Shown here: one piece after another, positions 22,500-35,800 of the stretch
Layout: every line of letters starts with the position of its first letter
How positions within the stretch are numbered: the stretch's first letter is position 1
Assembly: GCA_022410635.1 (NCBI GenBank)
Contig: JAJVDF010000236.1
Coordinates: 281,189 to 345,188, forward strand
Direction: 5' to 3'
From: Tretioscincus oriximinensis
Lineage: Eukaryota; Chordata; Lepidosauria; Squamata; Gymnophthalmidae
DNA length: 64,000 nucleotides
Notes under the pieces: model-generated
The model's database searches: none
What the model saw: only the letters and a program-made list of their open reading frames with translations
Told to the model about the DNA's origin: nothing
Made by a program: the position numbers and the translations under genes

Positions 22500-22945
22500 A
22501 GGCGGCGTTTGACTGAGGCCCCTGCCCGGGGGGGTCTCGCAGAGCAAAGGCCTCTTCTCTCTCTCACGAGCAGGGACCAGGGGCCCCTCCTGGAAGCGGG
22601 TGAGCGGGGAAAGCGCCCTTTGCGCCCGGGGCTCCCCGGCCTGTGGAACGGGCTCCCTGGGGAGGCGCTGGCAGCTCACGGCCGGCGCAGCTTCAAGGCA
22701 GGACTGGGCAGGTCTACGGGCACCCAGGGCTCCAGCGGGTCCCAGGGCGGGTGCCAGGATGCTGCCTGCCTGCGGGTGGAGCCGCGGGCCCCGGGGGCCC
22801 CCGCTGGGCTCCGCTCCCTCCCGGGCTGAGGGAGGGGGGAGGAGGGGGGCCCGGGACGCCGCCGCCGCCGCCGCCTCCCCTGCGCCAAGGGGGCTTCACC
22901 GCAGCGGCTGGCGGGGATGATGACGATGACGGTGACGACAATAAC
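22500..22945 (+). mobile_element. GC-rich LINE 3'-end remnant inside the TMUB1 CpG island
   Basis: 22633-22710 translates to GLWNGLPGEALAAHGRRSFK, the usual C-terminal signature of L2/CR1-group LINE ORF2. A GC-rich 3' UTR follows, then the segment at 22868-22917 shared with the insertion at 21021-21070, and a GATGATGACGATGACG microsatellite-like tail at 22915-22940. It lies about 440-880 bp upstream of the TMUB1 start codon. Confidence 0.62.
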
Positions 22946-24912
<1,967 letters not shown>

Positions 24913-25400
24913 CGCCGGGCCCTTCGCTGGTGAAAGGCTCAAGACGCAAGGGCTTAGCAAGACGGGACAGCGCGGCTTGCCAGCAGAAGCCTCACTCGTA
25001 CGGAAACCTCAGGGCCTTTTGGACTGTGGCCTTGCTTTTGTTTGGACTTCAGCTGCTCTTTAGGTCACATGCTCCTGCACGTGCTCCTGCACACCAATCC
25101 TGGCCACTTCTTTACATCTCACAGGAGGCTCTTCTGTAACAGGGCCAGTGTCCAGCCCTATTTGCTTCTAGGGGCAGCGTCTGCCGCTCGGTGAGAAGGG
25201 TGGATGGGCACAGGCGTATGAGCCACCCTTAGCAAGGACTTTTCAGCTGGGAGAAAGAAAGTAGGTCTACAAAGTCTTCTGTTAAAGCCAGACTGAATCC
25301 TCAGGGGTGTTTTTGTGTGGCTTGTAGAGTGGAGAAGGGGGAGCACTGAGGGTGTGGGAGGTTCTGCTTTTCTCCAAAAGAGTCTGGAAAGTTCAGGTCC

Positions 25401-25406
25401 AATAAA
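25401..25406 (+). terminator. TMUB1: TMUB1 poly(A) signal
   Basis: AATAAA 489 bases after the TMUB1 stop and the first canonical signal in the 3' UTR. A CR1 element begins within about 45 bases, so the transcript end lies right at the edge of the transposon. Confidence 0.8.
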
Positions 25407-25444
25407 GCCAACCAGGAGAATGATTGCAGCTGAGAGGTTTATTT

Positions 25445-26807
25445 CATCAATTCCAGGTAAAGTGTTGGAAACCACAATTAAGGACAAAATTACTAAACAC
25501 ATGGAGAGGCACGCATTGCTGAATGAAACTCAGCATGGCTTCAGCAAGGGTAAGTCATGCCTTACCAACCTGCTAGAATTCTTTGAGAGTGTTAACAAAC
25601 ATGTAGATAAAGGGGATCCAGTTGATATTGTCTATCTAGATTTTCAGAAGGCTTTTGANAAANTCCCNCATCAAAGGCTTCTAAAAAAGCTCCNTACTCA
25701 TGGTATAAGAGGACAGACTTTGTCCTGNATTGGAAACTGGCTAAAAGATAGAAAACAGAGGGTNGTANTAANTGGNCAGTTNTCTGAGTGGAAAGAGGTA
25801 AGAAGTGGGGTACCCCAGGGATCTGTACTGGGACCCTTGCTTTTCAATATATTTATAAATGATCTGGATGCCGAGGTAAATAGTGAAGTAGCCAAGTTTG
25901 CTGACGACACTAAACTGTTCAGGGTAGTGAAAACTGAAAATGANTGTAAGGCACTCCAGAGTGATTTATTGAAATTGGGTGAGTGGGCATCAAAGTGGCA
26001 AATGCACTTCAACTTAAGCAAGTGCAAGGTCATGCATATTGGGGCAAAGAACCCAAAATACTCCCACCACCTGATGGGAACCAAGAGCTTTCTGTGACAG
26101 AGCAAGAAAAGGATCTTGGGGTGTTGGTGGACAATTCAATGAAAATGTCAACCCAGTGTGCAGCAGCAGCAAAAAAGGCAAATTCCATGTTGGGGATAAT
26201 TAGGAAAGTCAGCAAATGTTGATTTGCCTCTATAAATCTGTGGTGAGGCCACATTTGGAATCCTGTGTTCAATTCTGGTCACCACATCTCAAGAGGGATA
26301 TTTTGGAACTGGAGAAGGTGCAGAAAAGCGCAACAAAAATGATCAAGGGTCTGGAGCACCTCCCTTACGAAGCAAGGCTNCAACGTCTGGGCCTCTTCAG
26401 CCTTGAAAGGAGACGTTTGAGGGGTGATCTGATTGAAGTGTACAAAATCATGCATGGGATCGACAGAGTGAATAGAGAAAAAATGTTTTCTCTATCACAC
26501 AACACAAGGACCAGAGGGCCCTCCTTAAAACTGTTGAGTAGAAAAGTGAGAACAGACAAAGGAAAGTATTTTTTTACCCAGAGGATCATCGGCCTGTGGA
26601 ATTTACTTCCTGAAGAGGTAGTGGTAGCTAACAGCTTTGATAGTTTCAAGACAGGACTAGACAGGTTTATGGACACTAAGGGTATAAATGGATGCTTTCC
26701 TCTGTTTGGACTGCCCAGGTGCATCTGGTGGGCCTCTGTGTGACACAGAATGCTGGACTTGATGGGCTGTTGCCTGATCCAGTATGGCTCTTCTTATGTT
26801 CTTATGT
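25445..26807 (+). mobile_element. CR1 LINE, RT to 3' end, comparatively well preserved
   Basis: One frame runs about 215 codons through the RT core ([39 protein letters not shown] at 25897-25908) to a stop near 26097. A frameshift and a small deletion near 26210 follow. The C-terminal part then reads on to 26741 ([23 protein letters not shown]). The 3' end is the ATGGCTCTTCTTATGTTCTT motif at 26788-26807. Several n bases at 25660-25790 may reflect collapsed copies. The intact stretches suggest relative youth. Confidence 0.9.
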
Positions 26808-27061
26808 AAGACAGGACTAGACAGGTTTATGGACACCAAAGGTATCAATGGATACTAGGATGGATGTCTGGATGTTGGCTTCGGGATGGAGCAACAGACA
26901 GGACTCTTGAAATATCATTTGCAGGGAGACATGAACAGGGGCAGATTTTGCTTTCCTCTGTTCGGACTGCCCAGGTGCATCTGGTGGGCCTTTGTGTGCC
27001 ACAGAATGCTGGACTTGATGGGCTGTGGCCTGATCCAGTATGGCTCTTCTTATGTTCTTAT
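26808..27061 (+). mobile_element. Second CR1 3' end in tandem
   Basis: Directly after the preceding CR1 end, another 3' end begins at AGACAGGACTAGACAGG and runs to the same ATGGCTCTTCTTATGTTCTT motif. This copy holds about 95 bases (TACTAGGATGGATGTCTGG onward) that the upstream copy lacks. Confidence 0.85.
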
Positions 27062-27107
27062 CAAGTAGCCATTAACCACCCTCATGTTACAAAAGTGAAA
27101 ATGAACA

Positions 27108-27220
27108 AGAGGATCCTTGCTGACCAGGGCCACAGTGGTCCATCTAGTCCAACGTTCTGTCTTACTCAGTGACCCACCAGCTGCCCCTGGGCATCTCAAG
27201 CATAAGGAGAAGGCAAGCAC
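27108..27220 (-). mobile_element. Old CR1 3'-end remnant, antisense
   Basis: Contains GGATCCTTGCTGACCAGG, CATCTAGTCCAACGTTCTG and CCACCAGCTGCCCCTGGGCA, the reverse of the CR1 terminal block. Strongly diverged. Confidence 0.6.
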
Positions 27221-27344
27221 TTTTTTGAAAGCAACTTTAAAACTAACAGAGCCAACTTCCTGTAAAGTGGTGGGTTGCCTTTTCCTGCAAATAGATAATG
27301 GTAACTATTCTTATCTTTAAGCCAATAAGATGGCACCACCAGCT

Positions 27345-27895
27345 AGGAGTCAGTTAACGGGTATTTGCTTTCCACGTTATTCGATGCCTAACGGAGATCA
27401 AAGGCAGCTTGGTCCGCAGCAGGTAGTAGACACGTGTAACAGGAATCACACGGGAAACACGACTTGGATCAAGAAGCAATTTGAGGAGGTCCACGGGTCA
27501 TGGAGTTCTCTAGAATGCCCCCGTGCTCAATCTTTTATTGACCCAAATCAGAAGGCTTGTATCAAGATTATGATGTCAAGAAAGGGGTGGGTAGATCCCA
27601 CGTGGGTCAGATGTGACACCTGTGTGACGTGTTTCCTCCCCAAGGAGGTGCAGCCTGGTCAGGAAACTCCAAATATGGTATAAGGTTGGTAAACAGGATG
27701 GACCCTTGGTAGCCACTTAATTGCTTATGCATTATCTTAGTGACTCACCCTAGGAGAAGTGGTTTTAACAATCTTAAATGGTTTATCTCCATGCCACTAT
27801 CAGGCTGATGGGTCAGCCCAGGTGCACAGCCTGGTTAAACAAAGATTGTGCCTTTGCCTTAATGGGTGCCAATTTAATCTATTCAGTCTGGCAAG
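27345..27895 (+). repeat. Unclassified LTR-like dispersed repeat, copy C
   Basis: Shares end-to-end order with copy B from TAACGGGTATTTGCTTTCC to CTATTCAGTCTGGCAAGG, including ACACGTGTAACAGGAATCACACG, ATCTTTTATTGACCC and CAGGCTGATGGGTCAGCCC. It is truncated before the TGATTCCCACA end, where an antisense CR1 piece begins. Confidence 0.62.
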
Positions 27896-27896
27896 G

Positions 27897-28900
27897 CTCC
27901 TAGGACCCATTTATACCCTTGGTGTCCTGTCTTGAAGCTATCCATAGTCCTGTCTTGAAGCTGTCCAAGCTGTTAGCTACCACCACCTCTTCAGGAAGTA
28001 AATTCCACAGGCCGATGACCCTCTGGGTGAAAAGTACTTTCGTTTGTCTGTTCTCACTTTTCTGCCCATCAGTTTCAAGGCGGGGCCCTGGCCATAGAGT
28101 AAGAGGAATGGTCCTGTTCTGCACTCTGCTGCTACTCTTCTCCAAGGCGAGGTGAGGGGGACTATCAGTCTTCATGCAACTTCAGTCCACTTTCAGATGG
28201 AAAGAACCTCTTTCCCTTAGACACGACGTGCTTTTTAAATCATAAGTGATCGGCACATAAAGGTAAACGTTAAGACAGAAGAATTTGTTAATGACGTTGA
28301 ATGATTTGCAATAATGAAAAGTGAAAGGGATGGTAAAGAGCTTTAGAGGGAGCTCTTGAAATTGGGGGAGTGCACAGCAATGTGGCAAATGCAGTTCAAC
28401 CTCAGCAAGGGCAAGGAACCCCAATTTCGCCTATCAAATGTTGGGGGGAAAGGCTTTCTGTGACAGACCAAGAAAGGAATGTTGGGGACTTGATGGAAAG
28501 CTCAGTGGAAGTGTCAACCTAGTGCTCAGGAGCAATCATCGTAACCGGGCATTTTAATTAGGAAAGCCTACAAGGTCCAGCCACAGTGAATGGAGCGTCC
28601 ATGTGGAAGTGCTGTGTGCAATTCTGGCCACTACACCTTAAGAAGGACCTTGTAGGACTGGAGGTATGAAAAAAAGGCAACGAGAATGTTTAAGCGGCTG
28701 GAACAAAATCCCTTTTCACATCAGGATGCAACGCCTAGATCTCTTTGGCCTCAAAAGACGGCACTCTAGGAGTGACCTGACGAGAACACATAAAATCATG
28801 TGGATAGAGACCAAATACCTTCCCTATCACAGAATGCTACAGCAGGCGCAAGCTGGTGGGCAGGAGAATCAGGACGGGCAAATAATCCTATGGAGGCCAA
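27897..28900. mobile_element. Degraded CR1 pieces in both orientations
   Basis: 27897-28110 is an antisense CR1 3' end (TCAGGAAGTAAATTCCACAGG). 28290-28830 is a heavily diverged sense CR1 (TTGAAATTGGGGGAGTG, GTGGCAAATGCAGTTCAACC, then a CAACGCCTAGATCTCTTTGG block). No host coding potential is visible. Confidence 0.7.
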
Positions 28901-28904
28901 GCGT

Positions 28905-29834
28905 ATCAATGGCGACCTGGGGGATGCCCGTGGGAGCTTCCAGGTAATAACGCTGACAACGATGCGTTAAAGGAACGTATTGAATAGCTTCGCAGCTGGA
29001 TGAGAACTGGCGAGAACGGCGCTCTTACGGCGAGCCCCAGGGGCGACCCCTTCTGCAGTGTCCCCCGTTGCCGATCAGCCACAAACCTCTCCGACGTCCT
29101 GAGCACCGGAATCTTCAGGGCTGTTTGCTCGGCCATAGAGAAGCGGCTCCTGTCCCCTGCCGGGACCCCCTGACAAGGAAGGCGGCTGCCTCCTCCGAGG
29201 GGCAATGCAGGGCCAAGGGTGGGGGCCCCTTCTGCCGCCGCCTGCTCAGGAGAGCCCGGGGCCACCCGGTGGAGCCCCGAGAACCGGCACGCCGGAGTAG
29301 GGGAGGGGCGGCCCGGTGGAGCTGGGCTACGCGAATGCCCTTCAGCCCTTCTGCTCCCCGCAGGCCTCTCAGCTGAGCCTCCCCCAGGGGTCCCACGCTG
29401 GGCCCCTTGCGCTCCACGGGCGGCCTCCCTCCCTCGTATGCGGCAGCCCGGCTTTGGGGGGCTCGCAGGCCGCTGCTCAGCCGCCTCTCGGGGTCGTGAG
29501 AGCCCCCGCCCTGCTCCCCACCGGCTAGGGCACCCCAGGGAGCCCCGNCTGGGCCAGGCGCCTGGCACCTCTGCCTGGCCGGGGGCTCTGGGTGGAGGCC
29601 CAGGCGAGCCGCCATTCGGCAACCCCAGGCCAGAAACAGGGCGGGCGAGGGAGGCGCACTTCCGGGGTAGGCGGGGCCTGTCGCCTCAGTCCGGCCAGAG
29701 TGAGGGGAGGCGCTTTCCATTGGTTCGGGGAAGGGCGGCGGAAGTGTTAGTCACCTTTCGCGCACGCGCACTGCTGAGGTTAAGGCCCGAGAAAGAAGTT
29801 TTTCCGGGGCGGGACGGGCGCAGCAAGAAGGAAG
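28905..29834 (+). promoter_or_regulatory. FASTK: FASTK promoter CpG island
   Basis: GC-rich and TATA-less. Close to the start codon it has an inverted CCAAT box (ATTGG, 29719-29723), an ETS site GCGGAAGTG (29738-29746) and a near-consensus NRF1 site GCGCACGCGCA (29760-29770). NRF1 and ETS/GABP sites together are common in promoters of nuclear genes for mitochondrial proteins, in line with the gene. The transcription start is probably within 29770-29820. Confidence 0.7.
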
Positions 29835-29842
29835 ATGGCGGC
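29831..29842 (+). promoter_or_regulatory. FASTK: TISU-type start element of FASTK
   Basis: GAAGATGGCGGC fits the consensus SAASATGGCGGC of the translation initiator of short 5' UTRs exactly, and overlaps the YY1 motif. TISU acts in both transcription and scanning-free initiation on very short leaders. It supports the ATG at 29835 as the real start. Confidence 0.75.
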
Positions 29843-32800
29843 GGCTGTGGGGCTCCGCCGGCTCCTGCGGCGCCTTCCCGGGGACCCCGTGCGGTGGCTG
29901 AGTAGCTCCCGTTTCGCCCGGCCCGACCCGGAGCTGGGTGGCGGCGGCGGCGGCGGCGGCGGCGCTTCCCCGCCCTCCTCCTCGCTGGCCCTGTGGCGCC
30001 TGCTTCGCCGCTCGAGGAGCGCCGGGGAGCTGCTCCGCTGGCTGCCCCAGAACGCCTCACGGGCCTCGGGCGGCCACTACGCGCTGGCNCTGCGCTGCCT
30101 GCTGGAGGGGGCCGGCGGCGCGGAGGCCCTGCTGCGGCACCCGGACTTCCCGGCTTTCAGCGCCGCCGCCGCCCAAGCCGCCCCCCGCTTCCACCCCGAC
30201 GCCCTCGGCCGCTGCCTCCAGGCTGCCGGCGCCCTCGGTGAGCAGCAGCTGCCCCGGCCGGAAGGGAGGCGGGGGGTGGTCGCTGCTGGCCGCCGCCGCC
30301 TCACGGCCCGCCTCCTCTCCGCGCCCCTAGGTCTGCCCGAGGGATGCCAGCTGGTGCAGGCGCTGCGGCGGGAGGCGGCACGGAGGCGGCGCGAGGACGG
30401 GCGCGGCAAAGAGGAGCTGCTGGCCGCCCTACTGGCTTCGGAGCGCTTCTTCCAGCGCCGCCAGGAGCGCTTCGTGCGCAGCATGGCAGGTGGGCACGGG
30501 GGAGGGGGAGGGGGACACGGCCTCCGCCTTCCTCTCCACCGCCAGCCAAACCCCTCCTCCTTGTGCTTCCCTGCAGAGTGGATCCCAAGCCACGGGTTCT
30601 CCTTCCGGCCTTCCACCGTGGCGTTACTGGCAAAGTACTTGGCCCGGCATCGCCTGAGGGAGACCTCGCTGCTCGACTTGGTGGCGACCTTCTTGCTGGA
30701 AAAGGTCCAGCAGCTGGACAGCAAGGTGAGAGGGTTGGGCTGCTGGAGCCTGCCTTGTTAGTCTCAAAGTGCTGCTTGATGCGTTTTAACAGGCGAGCTT
30801 TGTGTTAACCGGCAGGTGGAACATGCATGTGAACAGTAGAATGCAAAGGAGGAACAAGGTAGTCTGGAGCATTATCTCTATCAAGAGTTCTACACTGGAT
30901 GGTAGACCTCTAATCCAAGATATGGCCCAGAATGAGTTCATTAGACAAGTTCATGGACACCAAGGGTATAAATAGCTACTAGGGCGGATCACATGATCCT
31001 GCCTCCAGGATGGAACAAGAGGCAGTACTCCAGAAGGCTGGACTAATAAATGAACAGTTCTCTGGGTGGAAAATGGGGAGAAGTGGAGTACCCCAAAGAT
31101 GTGTACTGGGATCTCTGTAGGCACGAATGGCTCAGCCGCTCAGAAGACGGGCTTCCACCTGGGTTTCGAAGCCCTTTGTCGGACATGGGGAGGGGTGACT
31201 GTCTTCCATTAGCCTGCAGCTGTAGCCAACTCAGCTATTTGAAAGAGATGCAAATTTGTAATTTGCATATCAGATAAATGAGTACCATCATTAACTTGAT
31301 GGGGAAGACAGAATAAGATGTCAGCCTTCGGGCAAAAGAGCAGGGTATAAAAACTTCATTATTATTCTTCAAATATATTCATAAACAGTCTGGTTGCTGA
31401 GATAAATAGTGAGGGACCCTGCAGAGTGGGCAAAAAAGTGGCAAATGCACTTCAACTTAAGCAATTGCAAAGTCATGCACATTGGGCAAAAAACCCTAAT
31501 TACTGTTACCAACTGATGGGAAGAGCAGGAAAAGGATCTTACTGAGTCAGAGCAGGAAAAGGATCTTGGAGTGTTGGTGGATAGTTGAATGAAGGTGTCA
31601 ACCCAGTGTGCAGTAGCTGCAAAAAAAGCAAATACAATGTTAGGAGTAATTAGGAAGGGAATTGAAAACAAGTCAGCAAGTGTTGTTTTGCCTCTACAAA
31701 TCTGTGGAGAAGTCACATTAGGAGTACGGTGTGCAATTCTGGTCATCACANCTCAAAAAGGATATTGTGGAACCAGAGAAGGTGCAGAAAAGTGCAAAAG
31801 AATGATCAAGGGATTGGAGCAGCTTCTTTATGAAATCCAGCTGAAACGTCAGGGACTCTTCAGCCTCAAAAGATAGCATTTAAGAGGTGGTCTGATTGAG
31901 GCATATAAAATCATGCATGGGATGGATAAGGGCCATAGAGAAAAACTATTTTCTCTATCACACAATACTAGGACCAGGGGGCATTCCTTGAAACTGATGG
32001 GCAGAAGAGTGAGGACAGAGAAAGGAAAGTATTTTTTCACCCAAAGAGTCATCGGCCTTTGGAATTTACTTCCAGAAGAAATGGTAGCTGAGAGCTTGGA
32101 TAGTTTTAAGAGAGAATTAGACAAGTTCATGGACACCAAGGGTATAAACAGCTACTAGGATGGATGTCCTGATACTGCTTCCATGATGAAGCAACAGGCA
32201 GGATTCCTGAAATGCCTTTTGTAGGGTGTTGAGGTTTTTGCCTTCTTCTGTTTCAGAGTGCCCAGGTGCAACTGATTCAGCAGGGCTCCTCTTAGGTTCT
32301 TATGACTGGATGGGCTGTGCCTGGCCCCATTCAGCAAGGCTCCTCTTGTTCTCTTATGTAAGGCTTAGTTACACGTGGATTGAAATTCAGTTACCACTAG
32401 GCTNGGGTTGCCATGTGTTTTCTGGGAATGTGTTTTGGCTCCTTAACAGTCACTGCAGGGGAAGAGCAGGTGAAATTCCCTTCCCCATGGGAGGTGTCTT
32501 TGAGCTGCAGCGATCTTGCCCTGCAGAATGCAAGAGGTGGATTGGCTTGGCAGTGCAGCAGTAGCATTGTGCTCTATGGTGGCACAGGGGGTGGCGGCTT
32601 TCTGCTCCTCCTGTGAGCAATTGTGCCCCAAGCATGGTAGCTCTCAATTGTCCAGTCCTCCAGTGTTAGGGTGGAACAATACATATGGCCACTGTTTTTA
32701 TTGCTTTGCCACTCAGCAGTTGCTTTCCCCGGCTGGAAAATATGGTTCCTCCTACCAGTTTCTTTGACTCTTATATACTGCTCAGAACAGCTAATGGACC

Positions 32801-35800
32801 ACTGTAACGTACAATTAACGTGCCTTAGTTGTTTTGAGTAGTTAAACAATTTGGTGCTTTCTTTATTCTTAGTTGTTTTTACACTCACTGAACCTCATTC
32901 TTTGTTTTGTCTTCCAAATATAGAATATTCTCTGCAAATGTTTTTGATGTTCCATAGACCCATTTATAAAATAACTGAATAGATTTTTCCTGTTTTCTTG
33001 TGACTTTCTCTGTCACTTTCAGATGTTTTCATATTCTTGAGTATTCCACACTTAGCTGTAAACTTTTGTGGGGGGGGGTTATGTTATTTTCCCACTCTTT
33101 TAACACATGTTTCTGGGCAATTCTTTTTGAGGCATGTTTATATGACTTTTCTTGCAAGAGGATTTAATGTAGCTGCTTTTTGTACGCTGACTCTCACTGG
33201 GCCACTGATTTGCACCTTTCGGATATCTAAATCAAAGCAGCCCAATGCACAGATTTGAAACAAGGACAGTTAGCAAACTGGTCATTAGTTCTGCCACTGG
33301 AAGCACTTGCTAGAAATAGATTTTTTAGTGTCTGTTGGACTCTCCCCATTGGTTTCTCATTGTCTGAGGAGAAACATCAACAGACTTACAATTTGCTGAA
33401 GGCAAAGGCAGCTTGCCAGGGTAAATATGGGGGAGCCAAAGGTACAGTGGGGGAAAAATAATTTTAGTCAGCCACCAATGGTGCAACTTCTCCCAATTAA
33501 AAAGATGAGAGAGGCCTGTAATGGACATCATAGGTACTCAACGATGAGAGACAAAATGGGAAAACAAATCCAGAAAATCACATTGTTTGATTTTGTAAGA
33601 ATTCATTTGCAAATTATGGTGGGAAATAAGTATTTGGTGACCTACAAACAAGCGAGATTTCTGGCTCTCACAGACCTGTAAATTCCTCTTTAAGAGTCTC
33701 ATCTGTCCTCCACCCATTACCTGCAGTAGTGAATCATAAAATCATAGAGTCGGAAGGGACCTCCAGGGTCATCAGGTCCAACCCCCTGCTCGATGCACCT
33801 CTTTGAACTTGTTATCGGTAAAAAAGACTCCTGTCCACAACCTCAAACAATCGGACTTCAAACTCCACTATGGTGAAGACCACAGAGCTGTTGAAGGACA
33901 CCGGCAACAAAATTGTAGTCCTGCAGCAGGCTAGGAAGACGGAATCTGCAATAGGCAAGCAGCTTGATGTGAAGAAATGAACTGTGGAGCAATAATTACA
34001 AAATGGAAGACATACAAGACCACTGATCATCTCCTTCAATCTGGGGCTCCACGCAAGACTTCACCCCATGGGGTCAGAACGATCACAAGAACGGTGAGGA
34101 AAAATCCCAGAACCACACGGCGGCACCTAGTGAAGGAGCTGCAGAGAGCTGGGGCCAACGTAACAAAGGCTACCATCAGTAACATACTGTACTGCCAGGG
34201 ACTCAGATCCTGCAGTACCAGACGTGTCCCCATGCTGGAACCAGTACATGTTCAGGTCCNTCTGAATTTTGCTACAGAGCATTTGGATGATCCAGAAGAG
34301 TATTGGGAGAATGTCATATGGTCTGGTAGNGGGTGGCAACATCATGCTTTGGGGCTGTTTCTCTGCAAAGGGACCAGGACAACTCATGAAAAAAATTATT
34401 GGGGCCATGTATCATGAAATTTTGAGTGCAAACCTCCTTCCGTGAGCATGGGCACTGAAGATGAAACATGGCTGGGTCTTTCAGCATGGCAATGACCCCA
34501 GGCACACCACCAGGGCAACGAAGGAGTGGCTTCATAAGAAGCATTCCGAGGTCCTGGAGTGGCCTAGCCAGTCTGTTGCAATTTCTTGCATTTCTTGCTT
34601 TAGAATAGCTGGGTTGGCTAGAGCTACAGGCTAGAGTAAGGTGCTCACCCCTTCACATAGGGCTTTAAAACTCGATCACCCAGATGAGAAACTGTTTCTT
34701 AAGCGACTGAGCCATCCGCGCTCTAGAGCAGATCTGCATGGAGGAATGGGCCAACATACCTGCCACAGTGTGTGCCAACCTTCTGAAGACTTACAGAAAA
34801 TGTTTGACCTCTGTCATTGCCAACAAATGTCATATAACAAAGTATTGATACGAACTTTTGTTACTATACTCATTTTCCACCATAATTTGCAAATAAATTC
34901 TTACAAAAACAATGCGATTTTCTGGATTTGTTTTATAAGAACATAAGAAGAGTCATACCGGATTGGGCCAGAGCTCACCTAGTCCAGCATTCTGGCTCAC
35001 ACAGCGGCCCACCAGATGCACCTGGGGAGTCCGAACAGAGGAAACCAAAAATGGCATTTCAAGAGCACTACCTGTTGCTCTATCCCGTAGGCACCATCCA
35101 GACATTCATCCTAGGACCCATTTATACCCTTGGTGCCCATAAACCTGTCTAGTCCTGTCTTGAGGCTATCCAGATTGTTAGCTACCACCACCTCTTCAGG
35201 AAGTCAATTCCACTGTCCGATGACCCATTTTGTCTCTCATAGTTGAGGTCTACCTATGATGTCAATTTCAAGGTCTCCCTCATCTTTTTAAGCAGGAGAA
35301 CTTGCACAATGAGTAAATACTCCCCCCCCTCCCGCCCCATAGGTCAGCCTGCGGATCTGAAGTGGTAGAATACTCAAGGATCTTACTGTGGCTTCTGATA
35401 CACAGATGATCCAGAGGTTGGTCTTCCCCTTCAGCCGCACGAACTACCGGCCTTCCAACCACGCAGAGCTCTTTCCACAGCTGGAAGCAGAGATGGAGAG
35501 GAAGGCAGCTGCTTCGCCTTTGGCCACAGTCAACATCCTCATGTCCCTCTTCCAGCTGCAGTTTTTCCCTCTAGCCCTCTTGCACCAGGTTTTCTCCCCT
35601 GCCTTTCTCACCAGTGTCACGGGTAGGTGCTTGGGGTGAGGAGTGGGGCGGTGCTTCCTGGGCACAGAGAAGGTGCCATCACTACACACTTCCCTCCTTC
35701 CTCATAGGCAGCCCCTGTGGGCCAATTGTGTGTCGCTACCTCTCCTTTTTGGATGCAGCTGTGGTCCTGGAGGTGCCTGATTACAAGGGCCCCCGCCTTG

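Larger units (their letters stand above)
33443..35340 (+). mobile_element. Tc1/mariner-type DNA transposon, dead and nested
   Basis: Starts ACAGTGGGGGAAAAATAA with a long inverted repeat. The stretch AAAAAGATGAGAGAGGCCTG (33498) returns inverted near 35270-35290, and a TTGCAAATTATGGTGG stretch (33608) returns inverted near 34878. The interior holds a Tc1 transposase remnant: the paired helix-turn-helix region near 33960-34230 ([15 protein letters not shown]) and the start of the catalytic domain ([15 protein letters not shown]). It is broken by stops and n bases. A SINE replaces part of the C-terminus, and CR1 pieces are inserted at 33732-33798 and 34937-35225. Confidence 0.9.

Noticed and set aside
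34036..34233. 65-codon minus-strand open frame in FASTK intron 3
   Set aside because: It is the reverse of the Tc1 transposase coding region.
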